Assembly (NCBI RefSeq): GCF_001750105.1
Contig: NZ_CP014143.1
Location: forward strand, 434,001-498,000
From: Microbulbifer aggregans
Lineage (GTDB): Bacteria; Pseudomonadota; Gammaproteobacteria; Pseudomonadales; Cellvibrionaceae
Length of the DNA: 64,000 nt
Direction: 5' to 3'
In this document: one piece after another, positions 43,282 through 50,588 of the stretch
How the letters are laid out: every line of letters starts with the position of its first letter
Numbering within the stretch: position 1 is the stretch's first letter
Translations under genes and position numbers: made by a program
The notes under the pieces: model-generated
What the model was told of the DNA's origin: nothing
The model's input: the letters and a program-made list of their open reading frames with translations, nothing else
Databases searched by the model: none

Positions 43282-44166
43282 ATGCAACAGCAAGCCACCA
43301 TCTTCGTGGTCGTCGATCCCAATGATGAGCGCCATTTCGCACTCGACCGCGCCCTCACCATCGCCAGACTGCGCGCCCCGCAGCCGCGCCTGCTGGTATT
43401 CGTCGCCGTGGACGGCGAGGCAGTGGATACCCGTGCGGTGAACACCCACCTGTTTCGGGACGAGTCCTGGTTTCGGGAGCAGATCCGTCAGCCGGTGGCT
43501 GAAGCCGGGCTCGAATGCGAGATTCAGGTGTGCTGGTCCAGCGACTGGCAGGGCGCCATTATTCAGGAGTCACGGCGCTGCAATGCGGAAATGATCTACT
43601 TACCGGTGCATGCCAAATCCAGCCGGCGCTTCACCTTCGCCGAATCCAAGTGGCAGGTACTGAAGCAGGCCCGCTGTCCGGTGGTACTGATCCGTCCCGG
43701 CGCCAGGGCACAGCGTAAAGTGGTGCTGGCAACCGTGAACTACCAGGCCAAGACCGACAAGCAGCGCCAGCTCAACCGCCAGATTACCGAGCGGGCACGC
43801 TACATTGCCGCCTGCTACGGTGCCGAGCTGCACCTGGTAAACGCCTACCTGGATTCACTGCTCTACCCGGATCGCGGTGCCCTGGCAAAGCTGGCTCGCA
43901 AGACCGGTGTGCCCACCGAACGGATTCATGTGAAGCGGGGTTATACCAACGAGGTTGTGTCAAAAGTCGCTCGGGAAATCGATGCGGACCTGGTGGTGAT
44001 GGGTACGCTGAATCAGTATGGCGAGACCGGCTCGCTACTGCGGGGCAATACCGCTGAGAGGGTCATCGGGGGGCTAGAGGTTGATGTGATGGTGTGTAAT
44101 GAATTCACCAGCACAGCGGGCGCTCTCATTGAAAAAAGCGAACCCAAACTTGCTGCAGCCAGTTAA
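43282..44166 (+). CDS. Tandem universal stress protein (UspE-like)
   Basis: A 294-residue cytoplasmic protein with two Usp domains (about residues 4-140 and 145-285). The first lacks the full ATP loop; the second has VVMGTLNQYGETGSLLRGNTAERV, the G-x2-G-x9-G-like nucleotide-binding pattern of UspE/UspF-type proteins. AGGAGG lies six bases before the ATG at 43282, so the upstream in-frame start is rejected. The perfect FNR box upstream suggests oxygen-limited induction, as for Usp genes in Pseudomonas. It ends at a terminator overlapping the convergent amylase gene. Confidence 0.87.
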   Translation: MQQQATIFVVVDPNDERHFALDRALTIARLRAPQPRLLVFVAVDGEAVDTRAVNTHLFRDESWFREQIRQPVAEAGLECEIQVCWSSDWQGAIIQESRRCNAEMIYLPVHAKSSRRFTFAESKWQVLKQARCPVVLIRPGARAQRKVVLATVNYQAKTDKQRQLNRQITERARYIAACYGAELHLVNAYLDSLLYPDRGALAKLARKTGVPTERIHVKRGYTNEVVSKVAREIDADLVVMGTLNQYGETGSLLRGNTAERVIGGLEVDVMVCNEFTSTAGALIEKSEPKLAAAS

Positions 44167-44196
44167 CAGCACTGCAGCAAGGTAGACTCAGGCCAG

Positions 44197-44223
44197 GAGC
44201 GCGGATCAACCGCGCTCTTTTTC
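44197..44223 (+). terminator. usp terminator overlapping the 3' end of the amylase gene
   Basis: GAGCGCGG (44197-44204), loop ATCAA, CCGCGCTC (44210-44217) then TTTTTC. The T-run is on the plus strand, so it terminates usp. It spans the stop codon (44206-44208) and last codons of the convergent minus-strand alpha-amylase, so the coding sequence for the C-terminal EKERG also encodes half the hairpin. Confidence 0.8.
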
Positions 44224-45876
44224 AGGCGCCAGCAGAACAATCTCGAACGGGGAATTGAGCTGTACGCTGCCACCGTCAACAGTAACAGCCTGACCAGAGT
44301 AATGGTCTTTCAGGCGGACACCATCGGCAAAGACTCCATTTACCGCAACGCTCTTCGGACCTTTTGGTGCATCTAGAGCGATCAACACGGCACTCTCACC
44401 TTTCAGGTTGCGGGTAAAGGTGTAGGGAGTTTTCGCGATCATACGATGCTCACCTGCGCCCACCGCCGGATGCATTTGCCGGAACTGTCCGAGCTTCTGC
44501 CAGTGCTCCAGCAGGTCGCGCGTTCCCTCCTTTTCGAGGTCGCCCCAATTCATCGGGCTGCGGAGCTGGGCATCTCCCTCTGCTTGATCAGCATTCAGCG
44601 GCCGCGCCAGCTCATCGCCGTAATAGATCTGCACCGCACCCGGCGCCAGCATCAGCTTGGTTGCCGCTTCGTGGGCCCGCTTGCGCTCACGGTCAAACGA
44701 ATTCATATCGTCGTGGGACGTCAGGTAATTGAGCACACCCACGCCATCCAGCGGCCCATCATTCAGGTTTTCTGAATACGTGGAGAACAGGCTCTCCCAA
44801 TCATCACCGGCACGCTGGGAGAAATCGAAATTGATCATGCTGTCGAAGCCGAAGTCGAAAAAGTCGACCTGCCGATCTCCAAAGTCGTAATTACGTCCAC
44901 GTGTCACACCAAAATCATTGGCGCCAAATCCGTAGACCTCACCCACCATAAAGAACTCACGATCATCGAGTTTTTCCTGTGGGTTTTTCGCCTTCCACTC
45001 TGTCAGCGCCAGGCTCGCTTCTTTCTTCAGCACAGCCCAGACTTCCGGCTCCACATGCTTGGTGGTGTCCACGCGGAACCCGTCCACACCGTATTCACGC
45101 ACCCAGTCAGTGGCCCACTTCACCAGGTAGTACTTGGGCGCACGCGGGTAGCCGGTGCGCTCAAAAAACGCATCGAGCTCTGCCAGTTCTTGCTCGAGCC
45201 GGCCTTCGCGCTGCCACTTTTCCCGTAGTTGCTGCGGCAGCTCCACCGGCTCCTCGCTCTCGGTCAGGATGTCCGGCAGGTTGTCGACCAGGGTACAGCT
45301 CACGGTGCCGGCAAAACCGGTCCAGTCACAGACGGGATCGGGACGCACCCAGGATTGCGGCGCCAGTGGATCCTGTTCGGTGACCGGGCCAGTGTGGTTG
45401 ATCACCACATCCAGCAGCACACGGATGCCACGGCTACGGGCCTTCTCGATCAGCTCGGCCAGCTCGGCCTCGGTGCCAAAGTTGCGGTCGACCGTGGTCC
45501 AGTCCTTTGGCCAATAACCGTGGAAGGCATAGGTACGGCCGGTTCCTTCATCGGTGGCACCGTGGATCTGCTCATACACCGGTGACATCCAGAGGGCGTC
45601 GACCCCCAGGTCATTGAAATACCCCGCCTCAATTTTCTCGATCACTCCCCGCAGGTCGCCACCCATAAAGCCGCGCAGGGGCGCAGCGTCGCCTTTGCGG
45701 CCGTATGACAGATCATTGTCAGGATTGCCGTTGGCAAAACGGTCCGGCAGCATGAAGTAGACGGTCGCATTGCGCCAGAACGCTGAAGTTTCGGCCTTGC
45801 TCTCCGCCGATACGGCGGGCAGGCTTTGCGAGGCTGCCAGCAGCAGGCCGGCGCAGAGGCTAGTCAGTTTTCTCAT
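44206..45876 (-). CDS. Periplasmic GH13 alpha-amylase (MalS-like)
   Basis: A 556-residue exported GH13 enzyme: signal peptide LTSLCAGLLLAASQSLPAVSA, then a barrel beginning VYFMLPDRFANG. Conserved residues are D270 (GFRVDTTKH), E313 (VGEVYG) and D389 (TSHDD). Cys183 and Cys194, in the loop between barrel strands, may form a disulphide, fitting export. Overall it resembles E. coli MalS, which cuts maltodextrins in the periplasm. It starts 98 bases from a MalT-box pair shared with the divergent esterase gene. It is the third exported GH13 enzyme in the window and differs from the others in domain structure. Confidence 0.88.
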   Translation of the reverse strand: MRKLTSLCAGLLLAASQSLPAVSAESKAETSAFWRNATVYFMLPDRFANGNPDNDLSYGRKGDAAPLRGFMGGDLRGVIEKIEAGYFNDLGVDALWMSPVYEQIHGATDEGTGRTYAFHGYWPKDWTTVDRNFGTEAELAELIEKARSRGIRVLLDVVINHTGPVTEQDPLAPQSWVRPDPVCDWTGFAGTVSCTLVDNLPDILTESEEPVELPQQLREKWQREGRLEQELAELDAFFERTGYPRAPKYYLVKWATDWVREYGVDGFRVDTTKHVEPEVWAVLKKEASLALTEWKAKNPQEKLDDREFFMVGEVYGFGANDFGVTRGRNYDFGDRQVDFFDFGFDSMINFDFSQRAGDDWESLFSTYSENLNDGPLDGVGVLNYLTSHDDMNSFDRERKRAHEAATKLMLAPGAVQIYYGDELARPLNADQAEGDAQLRSPMNWGDLEKEGTRDLLEHWQKLGQFRQMHPAVGAGEHRMIAKTPYTFTRNLKGESAVLIALDAPKGPKSVAVNGVFADGVRLKDHYSGQAVTVDGGSVQLNSPFEIVLLAPEKERG

Positions 45877-45973
45877 TATGGGTGTTCTGCTCTCTCATTC
45901 ATTGCGGTGACGGGCGCGGCGGCAGTCCTCCGCCCAGAAAATGACCAGCCTACTGTAACCGTACGCCAACAGA

Positions 45974-46000
45974 CTGCATCCCCCCGGAATGGGGCGTAGG
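45974..46000. promoter_or_regulatory. Inverted MalT-box pair between amylase and esterase
   Basis: CTGCATCCCC (45974-45983; reverse GGGGATGCAG, 8/10 to the MalT box) faces GGGGCGTAGG (45991-46000, 7/10) across 7 bases. The latter half-site, GGCGTAGG, is shared with the pairs near malT, glucokinase and malK. It lies between divergent genes and could control both. Confidence 0.55.
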
Positions 46001-46055
46001 AGCCACCCTGCCGATTGCCGCTAACATGCCCTATCTGCCATCCGGGACCCGCGCC

Positions 46056-46907
46056 ATGACCAGACCAATCCGACTGATGCCCCGCTCAGCGATACTGCTG
46101 GGCCTCGCCCTGCTCCTGGGGGCCGCAAGTGCCGCAATGGCCAGCTCCACCGCAAGCCACCGGGTTCAGATATTGCCGGACATCTGGATGGATCAGTTGC
46201 AGCGCCAGCGGACGATCCGCGTTTATCTGCCCGATGGCTATGGCAAATCCGACCGGCGCTATCCCGTTCTCTATATGCACGATGGCCAGAACCTCTTCGA
46301 TGATGCGACCGCCTATGCCGGCGAGTGGGGCGTCGACGAAACCCTCTCTGAGCTGCAGTCAGCGCGCGGCCTCGCCCTGATCGTGGTGGGTATCGACAAC
46401 GGCGGCGATGCGCGCATTAACGAGCTCAAGCCGTTCGACCATCCCAAGTACGGGCCCGGCGAGGGCGAAGCTTACCTGGATTTCCTGGTCCGGGAACTCA
46501 AGCCCCGTATCGACCGCGAATACCGGACCCTGGCCGGTCGCGACCACACGGCCATTATGGGCAGCTCTCTCGGCGGCCTGATGTCCCATGTCGCGATCAC
46601 ACGCTACCCGGAGACCTTCAGCCGCGCGGGCATCTTCTCACCGGCCTACTGGATCGCGCCCGCGTTTTTCCAGGAGGCCCGCCAATTCCTGCCCGCAGAT
46701 AGTCGGCTCTACCTGCTTGCAGGTGGTCGGGAGGGAGAAGAAATGGTGTCGGATTACCGCCGCATGACGGCACTGCTCAAGGACAGCCAGGAGGCCGCCG
46801 TGCTTCATCGGCTGGCTCCACAGGGCGAACATAATGAACGTTTCTGGCGGTCGGAACTGAAAGCGGCTATCGAGTGGCTGTTCCCGCCAGAAACCCCTGA
46901 CGCTTAA
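46056..46907 (+). CDS. Exported alpha/beta-hydrolase esterase
   Basis: A 283-residue exported hydrolase: signal peptide (LMPRSAILLGLALLLGAASAAMAS), then YLPDGYGKSDRRYPVLYMHDGQNLFDD, the nucleophile elbow GSSLGG with Ser, and a C-terminal His in GEHNERFW. It belongs to the putative-esterase (esterase D/Fes/CE1-like) group. I take ATG 46056 because it begins the basic-hydrophobic signal; the frame also opens at 46026. It shares a MalT-box region with the amylase, suggesting it removes acyl groups from dextrins or their derivatives; this is inference. No feruloyl-esterase-specific motif is certain. Confidence 0.82.
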   Translation: MTRPIRLMPRSAILLGLALLLGAASAAMASSTASHRVQILPDIWMDQLQRQRTIRVYLPDGYGKSDRRYPVLYMHDGQNLFDDATAYAGEWGVDETLSELQSARGLALIVVGIDNGGDARINELKPFDHPKYGPGEGEAYLDFLVRELKPRIDREYRTLAGRDHTAIMGSSLGGLMSHVAITRYPETFSRAGIFSPAYWIAPAFFQEARQFLPADSRLYLLAGGREGEEMVSDYRRMTALLKDSQEAAVLHRLAPQGEHNERFWRSELKAAIEWLFPPETPDA

Positions 46908-47103
46908 TTCTTCCTGGCGATTCCCCGGCCCCGGCCAAGCCGCTCCGAGCCACCTTGTAAAAGTATTTGCGGTGTACGCATCATAGCGGGAACATTGTTC
47001 TCTCAAGCAGTCTAAAGTTGGGGCACCGTGGCACACGAGTGCACCTAGCTATCGTTATTAGATCGACACCGCAACTGACCAGATACAGCCGAGGAGACGG
47101 GGA

Positions 47104-47934
47104 ATGTCAGATTATCAGTCGAGCAGGGGATGGATTCTGGGGCTGATTATTGTCGCCGCCATTGCCGCTGGCGCCTATTTTCTTTTGCGGGGCTCGCCCG
47201 AACCAACACCGCCCCCCGCCCCGATCACCGAACCGGAGCCCGAGCCTACGCCAGAAGTAGATCTGGAACCCGAACCTGAACCGGAACCTGTGCCGGTGGA
47301 ACCCGCCCCGGAGCCAGAGCCGCAGCGGGAACTCCCGTCGTTGAACGAGAGCGACGAAACTGCCCGTGGCGATCTCCTCAGCCTTGCGCCCGATGGAGCA
47401 CTGGGCCGCTGGATCGTATCCGATGAGGTAGTGCGCAAGTGGGTGGCTGCCGTGAATGCCGCCTCCACCGGCGAGATGATGGCAAAGAACCGCCCCTACA
47501 ATAATCCTCCCGGCGAGTTAGCCGTAGCCGAGGAGGGCCCGACGGGCATGGTGCTGTCAGAGGAAAACTACCAGCGCTACGATGTGCCGGTGCGACTATT
47601 CGCGATGGCGGATACGGGCAAGGCCGTTGAACTCTATCGATTCTGGTACCCGAGACTGTCGGAGGCTTTCGGCGAGCTGGGTATGCGCGATAAAAACTTC
47701 CACCAGGTATTCCTGAAGGCCATCGATGTCGCCCTGGCCGCACCGGAGGCCGACCAGCCCATCCAGCTGGTGCGCCCATCGGTCTACTTCAAGTTTGCCG
47801 ACCCGCAAATGGAGAAGCTGCCCGGGGTACACAAGCTGATGATCCGCATCGGGCCGGAGAATGCGGCGCGGGTGAAAGAAAAACTACGGGAGCTGAAGGC
47901 GGAACTGGAAAGCATGCCAATGCAAAACCCGTGA
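47104..47934 (+). CDS. DUF3014 inner-membrane-anchored protein
   Basis: A 276-residue protein with one N-terminal helix (WILGLIIVAAIAAGAYFLL), then a Pro-Glu-rich spacer (repeated EPEPEP and APEPEP, about residues 35-75) that probably spans periplasmic space, then the DUF3014 domain (LNESDETARGDLLSL to the end). Function is unknown; it may be a periplasmic adapter. It is a single gene convergent with the SGNH hydrolase, sharing a hairpin at 47959-47994. The Pro/Glu repeat is typical of envelope-spanning linkers such as TonB. Confidence 0.75.
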   Translation: MSDYQSSRGWILGLIIVAAIAAGAYFLLRGSPEPTPPPAPITEPEPEPTPEVDLEPEPEPEPVPVEPAPEPEPQRELPSLNESDETARGDLLSLAPDGALGRWIVSDEVVRKWVAAVNAASTGEMMAKNRPYNNPPGELAVAEEGPTGMVLSEENYQRYDVPVRLFAMADTGKAVELYRFWYPRLSEAFGELGMRDKNFHQVFLKAIDVALAAPEADQPIQLVRPSVYFKFADPQMEKLPGVHKLMIRIGPENAARVKEKLRELKAELESMPMQNP

Positions 47935-47958
47935 AGAGATAAAGCTCTTGTTGTTGAT

Positions 47959-47994
47959 GTGGGCTCTGGAGGAAGCGATACCGTCAGAGCCCAC
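47959..47994. terminator. 10-bp hairpin between convergent genes
   Basis: GTGGGCTCTG (47959-47968) pairs perfectly with CAGAGCCCAC (47985-47994), with a 16-base loop, across the 3' ends of the DUF3014 and SGNH genes. It has no T-run, so it is a possible pause or Rho-dependent stop rather than a standard terminator. Confidence 0.45.
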
Positions 47995-48709
47995 TCAGCT
48001 TCCCTTTCAACCTCTGATTGACCAGCTCAGCCACTCTCCGACCCCACTCCCGATAGACACCAGGCCCCGGGTGGAAACCGTCACTCGCCATCAGCGCCTG
48101 GTCCTGTGAGAATCGCAGGCTGAGAAACTCTGTGTTCGCCTCGGCGCTGGTATCGTCCCTAAGAATCCGGTCAAAGCGCGTCGCCCGGCGCCCCAGATAC
48201 CAGCGCAGCGGTTGAGGCAGGGCAGGAAAACTGTGCACCGGTGGCAGGCCGGAACAAATCAGCAGGCGGGCGTCGAGACGCTCCCTCAGCAGTTCCCGCA
48301 ACTGCTGTTGCTGTGCGATCCACTGCCCGGGACCCACGCCACTGGTAACATCGTTCACACCGAGCGAAGTGATGACAACATCGAAACCACTTCCCCGCAT
48401 CTCTTTTACCGCCTCAATCGTCTCAGCGGTCGTGGCGCCCGTGCGCGCGACTAGAGACCAATCCAGACAAAACTGCCGGGAGAGAGCCCCGACCACTTGG
48501 CCGAGCAGTGCCTCAGACTGGCTTGCGGCACCGACTCCCGCGGCGGCCGAATCGCCCAGAACCAGGACTCTCAAGCCAGGCCCCGTTCCAGACTGCCCCT
48601 GGCGGGCTCCATCCGGCTCTGGAAGGCGCGGAGTACGCCGGCGCACCCACTTGCCCTGTACGAGAAGCAGAGGGCCGAGCATCAGCGTAAGCAGCGTATC
48701 CGTTGTCAT
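47984..48709 (-). CDS. SGNH/GDSL-family hydrolase
   Basis: A 241-residue protein with the SGNH blocks: GDSAAAG (nucleophile Ser), GATT (Gly), GVND (Asn) and SDGFHPG (Asp and His). The N-terminus MTTDTLLTLMLGPLLLVQG is hydrophobic and may be a membrane anchor or an uncleaved signal. These are lipases/acyl-esterases, such as TesA-like enzymes. The substrate is unknown. It is isolated, with no MalT box, and the DUF3014 gene converges on it. Confidence 0.85.
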   Translation of the reverse strand: MTTDTLLTLMLGPLLLVQGKWVRRRTPRLPEPDGARQGQSGTGPGLRVLVLGDSAAAGVGAASQSEALLGQVVGALSRQFCLDWSLVARTGATTAETIEAVKEMRGSGFDVVITSLGVNDVTSGVGPGQWIAQQQQLRELLRERLDARLLICSGLPPVHSFPALPQPLRWYLGRRATRFDRILRDDTSAEANTEFLSLRFSQDQALMASDGFHPGPGVYREWGRRVAELVNQRLKGKLSGL

Positions 48710-48927
48710 TGAGTGTTACCCCGTGGCTTTAGCCTGCCTGATCACACCAGCGAGAGCCTACTCTCGTTAGCTCTGCTGCGAGACTACTCCAGCGGGCACG
48801 GCTTTGGGCAAACCGAAACTGACAGGAGGCTTTCCCAATGTATCCAGGGATCGACTACTTGATGGGAAACCCCGGCCGTTTAGCTGCGGTTGCTACTCAA
48901 ATGAAGAATACCGGTGTTGCACATACC

Positions 48928-50421
48928 TCAACTCAAGCCCGCCAAGAACTGCTCGTGACCTGGAAGAGACTTCACCGTTCCATCGACTAGAGTTCGGAGG
49001 CTGTTCATCAGGTCGCTGAGTTGTTCTTCAGAGAGGTTGTCAGCAATCGTATGGTGGTCCTCCGGGAAGACGCCCTGCCCGATCATAACCTGCTGCCAGG
49101 CCACCTCAGTAAACAGGTCATCGTAATCGCGGAAAACTTTGCCTGTGCGACGGAAAAGCTCGATCTTATTCTCCAGCGTTTCCGGAATGCTCATCGATTC
49201 ACATTCACGCCAGAACGCACTATCACGCCGCTCGTTGAGCTTGTAGTGCAGGATGATAAAATCTCGAATGCGCTCAATCTCCACCTGTGACTGACGATTG
49301 AATTCAGCCACTTCCTCTGCCTTGATGCCTTGGTGCGGAAATGACTTGATCAGACGCGTCGCGGCAGACTGAATCAGATGGATACTTGTGGACTCCAACG
49401 GCTCAAGAAAACCACTGGAAAGGCCAATACTGACAACGTTCCTGTCCCACTGCCTGGTCCGGCGTCCGGTGCGGAATGGGATAACCCGCGGCTCGGCCAG
49501 AGCTTCACCATCCAGGTTCCCCATGAGTACTTCCCGTGCTTCATCATCACTCCAGTGCTTGCTGGAGTAGACCATGCCATTACCGGTGCGGTGCTGTAGT
49601 GGGATACGCCATTGCCAGCCCGCGGCGTGGGCAATCGAACGGGTATAGGGCACGATCGGCTTGCTACCGGCACTGGGCACAGCCATGGCCCGATCGCAGG
49701 GCAGCCAATGTGACCATCCTTCAAAATCCACACCCAGCGTTTTTTCAATCAACAGCGCTGCCAATCCGGTACAGTCAACAAACAGATCTCCTGCGATGCT
49801 CTGTCCATCCTCCAAAATCAGCGTTTCTACAAAGCCGTCCTGCGGTCGCACCTGAACACTTTTTACCGTTCCCTCAATCCGCTTTATGCCTTTGCTTTCA
49901 CTGTAACTGCGCAAGTACTGAGCATAGAGTCCAGCGTCGAAATGGTAGGCATAGGAGATACCGGGCAGATTGGTGCCCTTGATCTGCGCCAGATGGGCAA
50001 ATTTGTTATTGATCGCTGCCTGGTAATTGAGCGAGTAATCCCAGAGGCTCGAATCCTGACCGCTGGCGCGACTTCTGCGCCAGAAATGGTGAAAATCACA
50101 GAAGGGGAAATTCTTGCCGATACTGCCAAAGGCGTGCATGTAGCTCTCGCCCTGGCGCAGCCAGTTCTCAAACTGGATACCCAGCTTGATGGTTCCTTTG
50201 GTGGCTTTGAGGAATTCCCGTTCGTTGAGGCCGAGTGCCTGGTTGAAGTTAATGATCGGCGGAATCGTGGCCTCGCCAACGCCAACCGTACCGATTTTGT
50301 CGGACTCGACTAACGTAATGTTAATGCTCTTACCGAGGACCTTCGCCATTAGCGATGCTGTCATCCAGCCGGCAGTGCCCCCACCAAGAATGACGAGATT
50401 TTTTATATTCTGGTCGCTCAC
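48928..50421 (-). CDS. Flavin-dependent tryptophan-halogenase-family protein
   Basis: A 497-residue flavoprotein. FAD motif LGGGTAGWM, the catalytic Lys at residue 79 (TKGTIKLGI, as K79 of PrnA), the diagnostic W-x-W-x-I-P (GWQWRIP) that blocks monooxygenation, and the EPLESTS segment carrying the second active-site acid. All are intact, so halogenation is possible. I place the start at GTG 50421 (AGGTGGG upstream) rather than GTG 50430. It follows the TonB receptor on the same strand after a terminator. Such receptor/halogenase pairs are common in carbohydrate loci (BrvH is one example); the substrate may be indole-like or unrelated. Confidence 0.87.
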   Translation of the reverse strand: MSDQNIKNLVILGGGTAGWMTASLMAKVLGKSINITLVESDKIGTVGVGEATIPPIINFNQALGLNEREFLKATKGTIKLGIQFENWLRQGESYMHAFGSIGKNFPFCDFHHFWRRSRASGQDSSLWDYSLNYQAAINNKFAHLAQIKGTNLPGISYAYHFDAGLYAQYLRSYSESKGIKRIEGTVKSVQVRPQDGFVETLILEDGQSIAGDLFVDCTGLAALLIEKTLGVDFEGWSHWLPCDRAMAVPSAGSKPIVPYTRSIAHAAGWQWRIPLQHRTGNGMVYSSKHWSDDEAREVLMGNLDGEALAEPRVIPFRTGRRTRQWDRNVVSIGLSSGFLEPLESTSIHLIQSAATRLIKSFPHQGIKAEEVAEFNRQSQVEIERIRDFIILHYKLNERRDSAFWRECESMSIPETLENKIELFRRTGKVFRDYDDLFTEVAWQQVMIGQGVFPEDHHTIADNLSEEQLSDLMNSLRTLVDGTVKSLPGHEQFLAGLS

Positions 50422-50525
50422 AATTCCCACCTGAAAGACAAACTTCGAGTCAATGACCCAAGGCTAGCGAATTCCGGGCAGGAGCGGTACCAAGACCCGG
50501 AAATTAAACTTTATTAATAAAAACA

Positions 50526-50561
50526 AAAAAGCCCCTGTAATACTTCTATTACAAGGGCTTT
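50526..50561 (-). terminator. Terminator between TonB receptor and halogenase
   Basis: On the minus strand, a 13-bp stem (with one G-U wobble) from AAGCCCTTGTAATA and TATTACAGGGGC around GAAG is followed by TTTTTTGTTT. It comes 28 bases after the TonB receptor stop, so most transcripts should end there and only read-through would reach the halogenase. Confidence 0.8.
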
Positions 50562-50588
50562 GGCTGGCTTAACGCCTAACTACCGGAA

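Noticed and set aside
47216..47335. Pro-Glu repeat in the DUF3014 gene as a CRISPR-like or tandem DNA repeat
   Set aside because: The units are irregular, coding and too short; it is a protein linker.
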